Assembly (NCBI GenBank): GCA_958436475.1
Contig: CAUBKG010000063.1
Location: forward strand, 1-11,154
Origin: an uncultured Clostridia bacterium
Lineage (GTDB): Bacteria; Bacillota; Clostridia; Oscillospirales; Acutalibacteraceae
Length of the DNA: 11,154 nucleotides
Direction: 5' to 3'
The position numbers and the translations under genes were made by a program. Below are positions 1 to 5,458 of the stretch, in pieces (position 1 is the first letter of the stretch; each line of letters opens with the position of its first letter). The notes beneath the pieces were generated by a model. It saw only the letters and a list, made by a program, of their open reading frames with translations, was not told the DNA's origin and did no database searches.

Positions 1-15
1 CATTCCGGAGCCGCC

Positions 16-38
16 GTAGGGGCGACCATTGGTCGCCC
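16..38 (+). repeat. REP palindrome with GTAG head (copy 1)
   Basis: GTAG (16-19) is followed immediately by an 8-bp perfect stem, GGGCGACC (20-27) and GGTCGCCC (31-38), around the loop ATT. A GTAG tetranucleotide abutting an imperfect hairpin is the known signature of REP elements recognised by RAYT transposases. Copies 2 and 3 have the same layout with GGGCGGCC arms. The G-to-A and C-to-T changes here are compensatory, so the stem is conserved. Confidence 0.75.
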
Positions 39-94
39 GTTCTGCCCTGTGCGTTTCGGATGGCTTTCCGCAGACCGGCAATTCTGCTTCCGGC

Positions 95-117
95 GGGCGG
101 CCAATGGCCGCCCCTAC
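95..117 (-). repeat. REP palindrome with GTAG head (copy 2, inverted)
   Basis: Stem GGGCGGCC (95-102) and GGCCGCCC (106-113) around loop AAT, followed by CTAC (114-117). Read on the minus strand this is GTAG plus hairpin, the same arrangement as copy 1 but inverted. Copies 1 and 2 together form an inverted pair with a 56-bp gap. Confidence 0.75.
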
Positions 118-210
118 GAGAAGGCCCAATCTGTGCGGCTTGCATTCCGGAGCCGCCCCTACGGTGGGTGCGGGTAAACAAATTTTCAGAGCCGAATGCG
201 GTACATCGAG

Positions 211-702
211 CTACAAATCTTCTGTATAAAGCTCATCCTCAGCCCATTTAGCCGGATTGTTTTCAATATAATTTGCTTTTGTCAAATAATCGTCTTCATC
301 TCTTATGACATGGTCATAGAATCCCTTTTGCCAGATGGATTTCCCCATTTGTTTCGTAACATATCCCTTGAACTGGTTCACGATTCGAGACAGTGTGGGC
401 GCGATCGCCGGCTGCCCGGTGTTCCCTATTTGGATGATAAAATGAATGTGATTCGGCATGATGACATAATGGTCAATGCAGGCATTTTCATAATGCATTG
501 GTATGCTCTCCACTGCGCTTTGCACGGCTCTCCCGCAGGCCGTTAATTCCGTTTTCGGCGGGCGGCCGATGGCCGCCCCTACGGAGATTCTGGAAAATAA
601 ATTCCTTCTATCCTTTGCGCATATCGTTACAAAATATAAGCCTTCGCTTGAATAGTCGTAATGCATCAGCCTGTTTCGTTTTCTGTTCGGTAAATCATTC
701 AT
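211..702 (-). CDS. REP-associated tyrosine transposase (RAYT, IS200-like Y1 HUH family)
   Basis: Single-strand DNA transposase/endonuclease of the Y1 family, 163 aa and near full length for a RAYT. The HUH metal-binding motif is HIH at residues 85-87 in the context MPNHIHFII. The likely nucleophilic tyrosine is Y114 in FKGYVTK. The family's usual C-terminal block (IWQKGFYDHVIRDEDDY, then YIENNPAKW) spans about 123-153. The N-terminal part YFVTICAKDRRNLFS is also typical. The ATG at 700-702 is preceded only by AT-rich sequence with no clear ribosome binding site, so expression may be weak. Residues 41-48 (VGAAIGRP) are encoded by a REP palindrome lying in frame in the gene. RAYTs are generally domesticated enzymes that mobilise or process REPs rather than themselves, and the REPs beside this one fit that. 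No inverted repeats or target duplication mark it as an insertion sequence. Confidence 0.88.
   Translation of the reverse strand: MNDLPNRKRNRLMHYDYSSEGLYFVTICAKDRRNLFSRISVGAAIGRPPKTELTACGRAVQSAVESIPMHYENACIDHYVIMPNHIHFIIQIGNTGQPAIAPTLSRIVNQFKGYVTKQMGKSIWQKGFYDHVIRDEDDYLTKANYIENNPAKWAEDELYTEDL
560..582 (-). repeat. REP palindrome inside the RAYT gene (copy 3)
   Basis: Stem GGGCGGCC (560-567) and GGCCGCCC (571-578), loop GAT, followed by CTAC (579-582), i.e. GTAG plus hairpin on the minus strand. It differs from copy 2 in one loop base. It is read through in frame as VGAAIGRP (residues 41-48), between the conserved N-terminal strand and the rest of the nuclease fold, so it seems tolerated as an exposed loop. 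Confidence 0.75.
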
Positions 703-769
703 AACAGAATATTAACATACGTTAAGGTGAAAGACAATTCCTTTCGGTTTTCAATCCGTGTTGCCGAAT

Positions 770-827
770 GGCATCATTCCTCCCCGCCGCTTTTGATGCC
801 TCGCCCCCTGCGCGGCGGGCGGCATCA
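770..827. other. Overlapping inverted repeats downstream of the S18 terminator
   Basis: GGCATCA (770-776), TGATGCC (794-800) and GGCATCA (821-827) can pair in two mutually exclusive ways. CCCGCCGC (783-790) can also pair with GCGGCGGG (812-819). No gene or T-tract accompanies them. They could be a decayed repeat or a secondary RNA structure past the rpsR terminator. Function is unknown. Confidence 0.35.
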
Positions 828-828
828 C

Positions 829-865
829 GAAAAAAGCCCCGAACCGGTTTTACCGGCTCGGGGCT
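829..865 (-). terminator. Rho-independent terminator of the rpsF-ssb-rpsR operon
   Basis: On the minus strand a 13-bp stem, AGCCCCGAGCCGG and CCGGTTCGGGGCT with one G-U wobble, closes a 5-nt loop and is followed directly by a run of T residues. It begins 13 bp after the rpsR stop codon. Confidence 0.93.
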
Positions 866-878
866 TACCATTTTTCAC

Positions 879-1115
879 TTAATCGCTCACATACGGAAGC
901 AGGGCGATATGACGGGCGCGCTTGATCGCCACGGTCAGCTCGCGCTGGTGGCGTGCGCAGGTGCCGGTGACACGGCGCGGCAAAATCTTGGCGCGCTCGG
1001 AAATGAACCGGCGAAGTCTCGCAACGTCTTTGTAATCGATGGTTTCTACTTTATCCACGCAGAAATTGCACACCTTTTTGCGGCGGTTTCTGCGCTGTCT
1101 GTCGTTACGTTCCAC
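879..1115 (-). CDS. rpsR: 30S ribosomal protein S18
   Basis: Small-subunit protein that pairs with S6 on the central domain of 16S rRNA. It is 78 aa, the normal length. The family blocks are intact: an arginine-rich N-terminus, DYKDVARLRRFISERAKILPRRVTGT (28-52), and the C-terminal AIKRARHIALLPY. C16, C19, C53 and H56 could form the zinc site of a 'C+' type S18; this is an inference from the residues. The start is GTG, chosen because AAAAGGAGG lies 10 nt upstream and the protein begins where S18 should. It is the last gene of the operon, 57 bp after ssb, with a strong terminator behind it. Confidence 0.97.
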   Translation of the reverse strand: MERNDRQRRNRRKKVCNFCVDKVETIDYKDVARLRRFISERAKILPRRVTGTCARHQRELTVAIKRARHIALLPYVSD

Positions 1116-1172
1116 GGTATTCGTTCCTCCTTTTAAAATAAGACGGGGATGTAAGCCTCGGAAGGTTCCGGA

Positions 1173-1625
1173 TCAGAAGGGCAGGTCGTCGTCCGCGGTG
1201 ATTTCCTCGAAATCGCCCGCGTCTGCATTGGCAAAGGACGGCGCTTCCTGAGAGCCGCCGTATTCGGGCCCGGCCTGACGGCCGCCGGGGGCGCCGTAGC
1301 TATCCCTCTTGGGCTCCGCGAAATGCAGGTTGTTTGCAACGATCTCAAACGCCTTGCGCTTGATGCCCTGGCTGTCTGTGTAGCTGCGGGTCTGGATGGA
1401 ACCGTCCACCGCCACGAGCTGGCCTTTTCGGAAATACCGGGTGGCAAATTCCGCCGTCTGCCGCCATGCGACAATATCGATAAAATCAGCCTGGCGCTCC
1501 GCGCCCGCCTTCACATAGGCCCGCTCCACCGCAAGGGTGAAGGTGGTTACGGGAATATTGCTGCCGGTGTGGCGGAGTTCCGGGTCTGCGGTGAGCCTGC
1601 CCATAAGAGCTACTACATTCAACAT
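1173..1625 (-). CDS. ssb: Single-stranded DNA-binding protein
   Basis: Coats single-stranded DNA in replication, recombination and repair. It is 150 aa. The OB-fold spans about 1-104 (MLNVVALMGRLTADPELR, then FIDIVAWRQTAEFATRYFRKGQLVAVDGSIQTRSY). A Gly/Gln/Pro-rich flexible linker follows (about 105-138). The acidic tip ends in DDDLPF, the conserved partner-docking peptide for replication and repair proteins. ATG start with AAGGAG 10 nt upstream. It lies 20 bp after rpsF and 57 bp before rpsR, the usual gene order, so it is probably co-transcribed with both. Confidence 0.97.
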   Translation of the reverse strand: MLNVVALMGRLTADPELRHTGSNIPVTTFTLAVERAYVKAGAERQADFIDIVAWRQTAEFATRYFRKGQLVAVDGSIQTRSYTDSQGIKRKAFEIVANNLHFAEPKRDSYGAPGGRQAGPEYGGSQEAPSFANADAGDFEEITADDDLPF

Positions 1626-1645
1626 TCTGCTTCCACTCCTTAAGC

Positions 1646-1942
1646 TTAGTCCTTCTTCACGATCAGCGTGCGAAGGACGCCGTCGGTGATCTTGTACACA
1701 CGGTCGAGCTCAGCCGGGAAAGCGGGCTCGCTTTCAAAGCTGATGAGGTAATAAAACGCTTCCGTTTCATCGTTGATCGGGTAAGCCAGGCGGCGTTTGC
1801 CCCATTCATCAACGGCGACGTTTTCCGCGTTCTTTTCGATCAGGCCCTTGAATTTCTCAAGCAGCGCTGCCGCACCTTCCTCGCCAAGTGTCGTGGAGAG
1901 AACCAATACGGTTTCGTACGAGTTTTTCATGATTTCCGACAT
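1646..1942 (-). CDS. rpsF: 30S ribosomal protein S6
   Basis: Binds S18 and 16S rRNA in the small-subunit platform. It is 98 aa: YETVLVLSTTLGEEG at the N-terminus, WGKRRLAYPINDETEAFYYLISF at 47-69, and RVYKITDGVLRTLIVKK at the C-terminus. The frame stays open a further 39 codons upstream, but the start at 1942 is the only one preceded by a strong site (AGAAGGAGG, 9 nt from ATG), and it lies downstream of the mapped promoter. An in-frame ATG four codons further in (MKNSYE) is possible but less well spaced. It is the first gene of the rpsF-ssb-rpsR operon. Confidence 0.96.
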   Translation of the reverse strand: MSEIMKNSYETVLVLSTTLGEEGAAALLEKFKGLIEKNAENVAVDEWGKRRLAYPINDETEAFYYLISFESEPAFPAELDRVYKITDGVLRTLIVKKD

Positions 1943-1969
1943 CTTGTTGCACCTCCTTCTGGTCATTTG

Positions 1970-1990
1970 GCCCCGGTTTTTCTCCGGAGC
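1970..1990 (-). promoter_or_regulatory. Hairpin in the rpsF leader, candidate S6:S18 binding site
   Basis: On the minus strand GCTCCGG and CCGGGGC form a 7-bp stem (one G-U pair) around AGAAAAA, 27 nt upstream of the rpsF start in a leader of roughly 80 nt. S6:S18 binding sites carrying a CCG element in the rpsF 5' UTR are known from many bacteria, and CCG occurs here on both arms. I cannot confirm the consensus fold, so the regulatory role is inference. Confidence 0.4.
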
Positions 1991-2030
1991 AAGGAAAATG
2001 TATTGGCATAAAAAGCCGAATAACGAAAAA

Positions 2031-2059
2031 ATTATATCAGCCGGGCGGGAAAAAGTCAA
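2031..2059 (-). promoter_or_regulatory. Sigma-70-type promoter of the rpsF-ssb-rpsR operon
   Basis: On the minus strand: -35 TTGACT, a 17-nt spacer, -10 TATAAT, and the extended TG motif (TGATATAAT). This is nearly perfect consensus, as expected for a ribosomal protein operon. The -35 box lies 10 bp after the galU stop codon, so galU transcripts may also read into rpsF. Confidence 0.9.
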
Positions 2060-2068
2060 CCTCGAACT

Positions 2069-2944
2069 TTAAAGCCCTGCGGCCAGCTCCTTGATATACG
2101 CCCGGAATGCTTCCCCGATTTCCGGATGGCGCAGCGCCACCTCGCAGTTGGCCTGCATGATGCCGAGCTTCGAGCCCATATCGTACCGCTTGCCGGTAAA
2201 GTCCACGGCGATCATAGATTTGGTCTGCGCGAGCCGCTTCATGGCGTCTGTCAGCTGGATTTCGCCGCCCGCACCCGGCTTCGTTTCCCGGAGGATGCTG
2301 AAAATCTCCGGCGGAAGCACGCAGCGCCCGAGGATGGAATATAGAGAGAGCACCTCTTCCGGGGTCTGCGGCTTTTCGACCATATCGGTCACGCGGTAAA
2401 GATAATCGTCCCGCAAATGCTCCACCTTGAGGGAGCTGTATTTTTTGATATCCTCCTCCGGCACAGCCTTCACCGCGCACGCGCCGAGGCCGAATTCCTC
2501 ATACGCGCGGCAGAGCTGGCCTACCGCGGGGTCTTCCCCGATGATTACATCGTCGCCATACAGCACGGCGAACGGCTCGCTGCCGATAAAGCTTTCCGCG
2601 CGGAGCACGGCGTGGCCGAGCCCCTTCGTTTCCTTTTGGCGGAGAAAGAAAATATCCGCTAAGTTGCCGATGGAGGCGACCTCCTCATACGGCCCCTGCT
2701 TGCCGCGGGTTTTGAGCTCCATTTCGAGCTCAAAGGAATGGTCGAAATGGTCTTCGATCACGCCCTTGCCGCGGTTTGTGATGATGAGGATTTCCTCGAT
2801 GCCGGCGCGCACCGCCTCTTCCACGATATACTGTATGGCGGGCTTATCCACAATCGGAAGCATTTCCTTCGGCATCGACTTGGTTGCCGGCAGGACTCTC
2901 GTTCCGAGCCCCGCGGCGGGAATCACTGCTTTTCTGATTTTCAA
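2069..2944 (-). CDS. galU: UTP-glucose-1-phosphate uridylyltransferase
   Basis: Makes UDP-glucose from UTP and glucose-1-phosphate, a precursor for envelope glycans, glycolipids and galactose metabolism; cytosolic. It is 291 aa, typical for bacterial GalU. The nucleotide-binding signature is AAGLGTRVLPATKSMPKEMLP (10-30). YGDDVI (129-134) carries the metal-binding aspartate region. VEKP (189-192), GGEIQLTDA (226-234) and FTGKRYDMGSKLG (249-261) are the usual substrate-binding blocks. The start is TTG, supported by ACGGAGG 8 nt upstream and by the protein starting at the family's normal KIRKAVIPAAG. No clear promoter is visible in the 63 bp before it, so it may depend on upstream transcription. 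A paralogous glucose-1-phosphate thymidylyltransferase is unlikely given these motifs. Confidence 0.96.
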   Translation of the reverse strand: MKIRKAVIPAAGLGTRVLPATKSMPKEMLPIVDKPAIQYIVEEAVRAGIEEILIITNRGKGVIEDHFDHSFELEMELKTRGKQGPYEEVASIGNLADIFFLRQKETKGLGHAVLRAESFIGSEPFAVLYGDDVIIGEDPAVGQLCRAYEEFGLGACAVKAVPEEDIKKYSSLKVEHLRDDYLYRVTDMVEKPQTPEEVLSLYSILGRCVLPPEIFSILRETKPGAGGEIQLTDAMKRLAQTKSMIAVDFTGKRYDMGSKLGIMQANCEVALRHPEIGEAFRAYIKELAAGL

Positions 2945-2971
2945 TCGTCCGTCCTCCGTTTTTTTACTTTG

Positions 2972-3008
2972 AAATAAATAAGCCGGAGCGCCCCTCCGAA
3001 ACAGGCTT
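2972..3008 (-). terminator. Candidate terminator or attenuator between the RING-like membrane gene and galU
   Basis: On the minus strand CGGAG-GGGCG-CTCCG forms a 5-bp hairpin. AAGC and GCTT may extend it across a bulge, and ATTTATTT follows. It starts at the stop codon of the preceding gene. The stem is short and the T-tract is interrupted, so termination may be partial. Confidence 0.4.
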
Positions 3009-4027
3009 TACGCCATAAAGGCAAACACGATGTTGCTCAGCAGCGGCTGCGCAACATACAGCAGCACCGGCAGAAGCATATTCACGCCGCCCGCCGAAAC
3101 CAGAGCCATCATATACTGCTGCGGCTCCATTTCCTCTTCCTCCGCCTGCGCGCGCGTCTTCTTCACTCGCGCCATGGTGCTTCGGTAATAAAAATAATTG
3201 CCGAAAACGCCGAGGAAAATGTGGGATAACAGCAGCAAAAAGAAGATTCCGCCGAGCAGCATGAAAATCGGCTGGTTTTCGGGCTGCAGAGCAATTTCCA
3301 TCAGCTGTTCATAGGTGACGCTCGCTCCTGCGCCCGCAAGCAGAACCTGCTGAAACGCGGCAACCAGCATATTGGCTACCACCGTGATAATCATGAACAG
3401 CGAGCCCACGCCATAGGCCTTGCGGAACATCATCCAATACGGCCCGAGCAGGAAGGCCGCCCAGTTCCAGCCCGCCTTCTTCTTTCCCCCATGCATTTTA
3501 TGGAAACGCGGGATATAATACTCCGTGCGGGTGGTGACGCAGGTGGCAACGTCCGTCACCTTTTCGCCGTCGATCCTCTCGTTTTTGTTCACCCCTCCGA
3601 GCGGGTCGTACCCCAGCATGCCGAAGGGGGGCATCCCGCCGAAGGGAGACCCCTGCGGTCCCGTGCCGCCCGGCTGAGGCCCCTGCCCCGCACCCGGCTG
3701 GCTGCCGAACGGGTCGAACCCGTTTTCGCTTTTCTGCTCATCGAGCGGCGTGCCGCACAGCGAGCAAAAGTGCGAGCTTTGAGGGTTCGGCGTATCGCAC
3801 CGGGGGCATTTCTTCACGTTTCCCCCGACGGCGCCCGGCTCATTCTTTGGCTGGGTATCTTCCCAGGAAAAATCATTGCCATGCTGATCCGCGTAAGCGC
3901 ACGCGCCGCGCTGGGCGTAGCACTCCCGGTGATGGGGCGCGCCGCAGTCCGGGCAGACGACGATATCGTCGTTCTCCCGGAAGGGGGCGCTGCAGATCGG
4001 GCATTTCCGGCCTTCGTATTTATTCAA
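3008..4027 (-). CDS. Membrane protein with N-terminal RING-like zinc domain, zinc ribbon and DUF2628-like region
   Basis: 339 aa, function unknown. An N-terminal prokaryotic-RING-like zinc domain has C9, C12, C25, C28, H32/H33, C36 and C43 (CPIC, CPDCGAPHHREC). A zinc ribbon follows with C74, C77, C88 and C91. A Gly/Pro/Gln/Phe-rich linker spans about 103-145. The C-terminal half resembles DUF2628 proteins: GWNWAAFLLGPYWMMFRKAYG (187-207) and then hydrophobic segments at about 208-229, 254-277 and 308-333, so the zinc domains probably face the cytosol. The start is TTG at 4025-4027, chosen because GGAGG lies 7 nt upstream. A TTG 6 codons earlier would put that site inside the gene. It has its own promoter at 4067-4094. 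Domain identity comes from pattern recognition. No ubiquitin-like partner is nearby, so an E3 ligase role should not be assumed. Confidence 0.85.
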   Translation of the reverse strand: MNKYEGRKCPICSAPFRENDDIVVCPDCGAPHHRECYAQRGACAYADQHGNDFSWEDTQPKNEPGAVGGNVKKCPRCDTPNPQSSHFCSLCGTPLDEQKSENGFDPFGSQPGAGQGPQPGGTGPQGSPFGGMPPFGMLGYDPLGGVNKNERIDGEKVTDVATCVTTRTEYYIPRFHKMHGGKKKAGWNWAAFLLGPYWMMFRKAYGVGSLFMIITVVANMLVAAFQQVLLAGAGASVTYEQLMEIALQPENQPIFMLLGGIFFLLLLSHIFLGVFGNYFYYRSTMARVKKTRAQAEEEEMEPQQYMMALVSAGGVNMLLPVLLYVAQPLLSNIVFAFMA

Positions 4028-4066
4028 GATCGTTCCTCCAAGCAAATGGATTTCGCCGTTTCTTTT

Positions 4067-4094
4067 ATTGTATCTTTTTTTACAGAAAATTCAA
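4067..4094 (-). promoter_or_regulatory. Promoter of the RING-like membrane protein gene
   Basis: On the minus strand: -35 TTGAAT, a 16-nt spacer, -10 TACAAT. Predicted transcription would begin about 30 nt before the TTG start codon, leaving a short leader that contains the GGAGG site. Confidence 0.7.
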
Positions 4095-4131
4095 TACCCA
4101 ATCGCTTCCCATGCTCTCTTTTCCGCACGGG

Positions 4132-4187
4132 AAAAGGGGCGTTCCGAAACCGGAAGCCGCGAAGGGCCCGCCTCTTCGCCCCTTTTT
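4132..4187. terminator. Bidirectional terminator-like hairpin between divergent promoters
   Basis: AAAAGGGGCG (4132-4141) and CGCCCCTTTT (4177-4186) are perfect 10-bp arms. An inner TTCCG/CGGAA hairpin and an alternative GCGAAG/CTTCGC pairing lie between them. Both strands show a T-run after the stem. No gene upstream on the plus strand needs a terminator here, and the T-run ends 2 bp before the prfB -35 box. It may insulate the two divergent promoters or end a short untracked transcript. Confidence 0.5.
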
Positions 4188-4189
4188 GC

Positions 4190-4218
4190 TTTACATTCCC
4201 AGATGCATCCATTATAAT
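4190..4218 (+). promoter_or_regulatory. Promoter of prfB
   Basis: -35 TTTACA, a 17-nt spacer and -10 TATAAT, one mismatch from consensus. It lies about 40 bp upstream of the prfB start. Confidence 0.85.
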
Positions 4219-4256
4219 GGGATAGTTACATTGATAATAATCGGAGCGTGCAAGTT

Positions 4257-5378
4257 ATGATACTGGCTTATGAAGAACTGAAACAAAAAATGGAAGGCTA
4301 CCGGGCCCAGATCAAAGACCTCGGCGAAGCGCTGGGGCTCGATTCCATGCGCCGCGAGGTGGCCGAGCTGGAAGCGGAGGCCGCGAAGGAAGGCTTTTGG
4401 GACGACCTCGAGCGTTCGCAGAAGAACCTGCAGCGGACCAGCCAGCTGAAAAACCGGATCGGCGCTTACGACAAGCTCCGTGCCGAATATGAAGACACGC
4501 TGGCCCTCATCGCCATGGCTATGGAGGAAAACGACGAAGCTCTGCTTCCGGAGGTCGAAAAAACGGCGGCGGACGTAATCGAAGAGATCGAACGCCAGAC
4601 CCTCTCCACCCTGCTCAGCGGCGAATACGATGCGAAAAACGCCCTCCTCACCTTCCACGCGGGCGCGGGCGGCACCGAGGCGCAGGACTGGGTGGAAATG
4701 CTCCTGCGCATGTACAGCCGCTGGGGCGAACGCCACGGCTTCAATGTGAAAACGCTCGATTTTCTGGACGGCGACGAGGCCGGCCTCAAAAGCGCGGTGG
4801 TGCTGGTGGAAGGCGAAAACGCCTATGGATACCTCAAAAGCGAATCGGGCGTGCACCGCCTGGTCCGCGTTTCCCCCTTCGATTCCTCCGGCCGCCGCCA
4901 CACCTCCTTCGCCTCCCTCGAGGTAATGCCCGAAATTGACGACAGCATCCAGATCGATATCCGCGAAGACGACCTCCGCGTTGATACCTACCGCTCCAGC
5001 GGCGCGGGCGGCCAGAAGGTAAACAAGACCTCCTCCGCTGTGCGCATCACCCATCTGCCCACGGGCATCGTGGTGGCTTGCCAGAACGAGCGCAGCCAGC
5101 ACCAGAACCGCGAGGTCGCCATGCGTATGCTGAAATCCCGCCTGATGGAAATCAAGGAGCGCGAGCACCTCGATAAGATTGAAGACATCAAGGGCGTGCA
5201 GAAGGAAATCGGCTGGGGCTCGCAGATCCGTTCCTATGTGTTTATGCCCTACACCCTCGTGAAGGACCACCGCACCGGGTTTGAAAACGGCAACATCGGC
5301 GCGGTGATGGACGGCGACCTCGACGGCTTCATTACCGCCTACCTCAAGGCGGAAAGCCTGCACCAGCTCGAGGAATGA
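4257..5378 (+). CDS. prfB: Peptide chain release factor 2 (no programmed frameshift)
   Basis: Recognises UGA and UAA in the ribosomal A site and triggers peptidyl-tRNA hydrolysis. It is 373 aa. An N-terminal helical region (about 1-110) is followed by the catalytic and codon-recognition core: AGAGGTEAQDW (135-145), the RF2-specific SPF tripeptide (206-208), and the universal GGQ (251-253) in SSGAGGQKVNKTSSAVRITH. The ATG at 4257 has CGGAG 10 nt upstream; a GTG three codons earlier has no room for a ribosome binding site. In many bacteria the early region carries an in-frame UGA read by +1 frameshifting. Here the frame is continuous through that region (LGEALGLDSMRREVAEL) with no stop. The gene ends in UGA, which RF2 itself reads. 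A strong promoter lies upstream and a tRNA-Ala follows. Confidence 0.97.
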   Translation: MILAYEELKQKMEGYRAQIKDLGEALGLDSMRREVAELEAEAAKEGFWDDLERSQKNLQRTSQLKNRIGAYDKLRAEYEDTLALIAMAMEENDEALLPEVEKTAADVIEEIERQTLSTLLSGEYDAKNALLTFHAGAGGTEAQDWVEMLLRMYSRWGERHGFNVKTLDFLDGDEAGLKSAVVLVEGENAYGYLKSESGVHRLVRVSPFDSSGRRHTSFASLEVMPEIDDSIQIDIREDDLRVDTYRSSGAGGQKVNKTSSAVRITHLPTGIVVACQNERSQHQNREVAMRMLKSRLMEIKEREHLDKIEDIKGVQKEIGWGSQIRSYVFMPYTLVKDHRTGFENGNIGAVMDGDLDGFITAYLKAESLHQLEE

Positions 5379-5387
5379 ACGGCCGGT

Positions 5388-5428
5388 GCGGAAAACAAAA
5401 AATTCTTCGTTTTCCCGCTTGATTTTTG
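5388..5428 (+). terminator. Candidate prfB terminator overlapping the tRNA promoter
   Basis: GCGGAAAAC (5388-5396) pairs with GTTTTCCCGC (5409-5418), with one bulged C, around an A/T-rich loop, followed by TTGATTTTTG. It begins 10 bp after the prfB stop codon. Its T-rich tail contains the -35 element of the tRNA promoter. Confidence 0.5.
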
Positions 5429-5447
5429 CCTTGGAATGTGCTAATAT
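5419..5447 (+). promoter_or_regulatory. Promoter of tRNA-Ala
   Basis: -35 TTGATT, a 17-nt spacer, -10 TAATAT preceded by TGC (extended -10). It lies 11 bp before the first base of the tRNA. The -10 box alone is imperfect, but spacing and position fit. Confidence 0.65.
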
Positions 5448-5458
5448 AAAACGGCTCT

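Larger units (their letters stand above)
1..162. repeat. REP-pair region bounded by a 15-bp direct repeat
   Basis: The sequence CATTCCGGAGCCGCC occurs at 1-15 and again at 143-157. Between the two copies lie two palindromes in opposite orientation (16-38 and 95-117). The second direct repeat runs into a half palindrome ending in CTAC (152-162), which has no matching left arm. Inverted REPs with a short spacer resemble the BIME-type composite elements associated with RAYT transposases. The stretch has no convincing gene: short frames here lack ribosome binding sites and are made of the repeats. The element may extend beyond the window start. Confidence 0.6.

Noticed and set aside
1..162. CRISPR array
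   Set aside because: The repeats are palindromes in opposite orientations with one spacer-like gap, no regular array and no cas genes.
1943..2059. 39-codon upstream extension of rpsF
   Set aside because: It crosses the rpsF promoter and leader; the S6 family begins at the site-supported ATG at 1942.
2427..2972. 181-aa plus-strand frame
   Set aside because: Antisense to galU, whose enzyme motifs are unambiguous.
3491..4225. 244-aa plus-strand frame
   Set aside because: Antisense to the RING-like membrane gene, which has a promoter, ribosome binding site and zinc motifs; the plus frame has none.
4257..4400. Programmed +1 frameshift in prfB
   Set aside because: No internal stop codon and no second overlapping frame; the family sequence is continuous in one frame.
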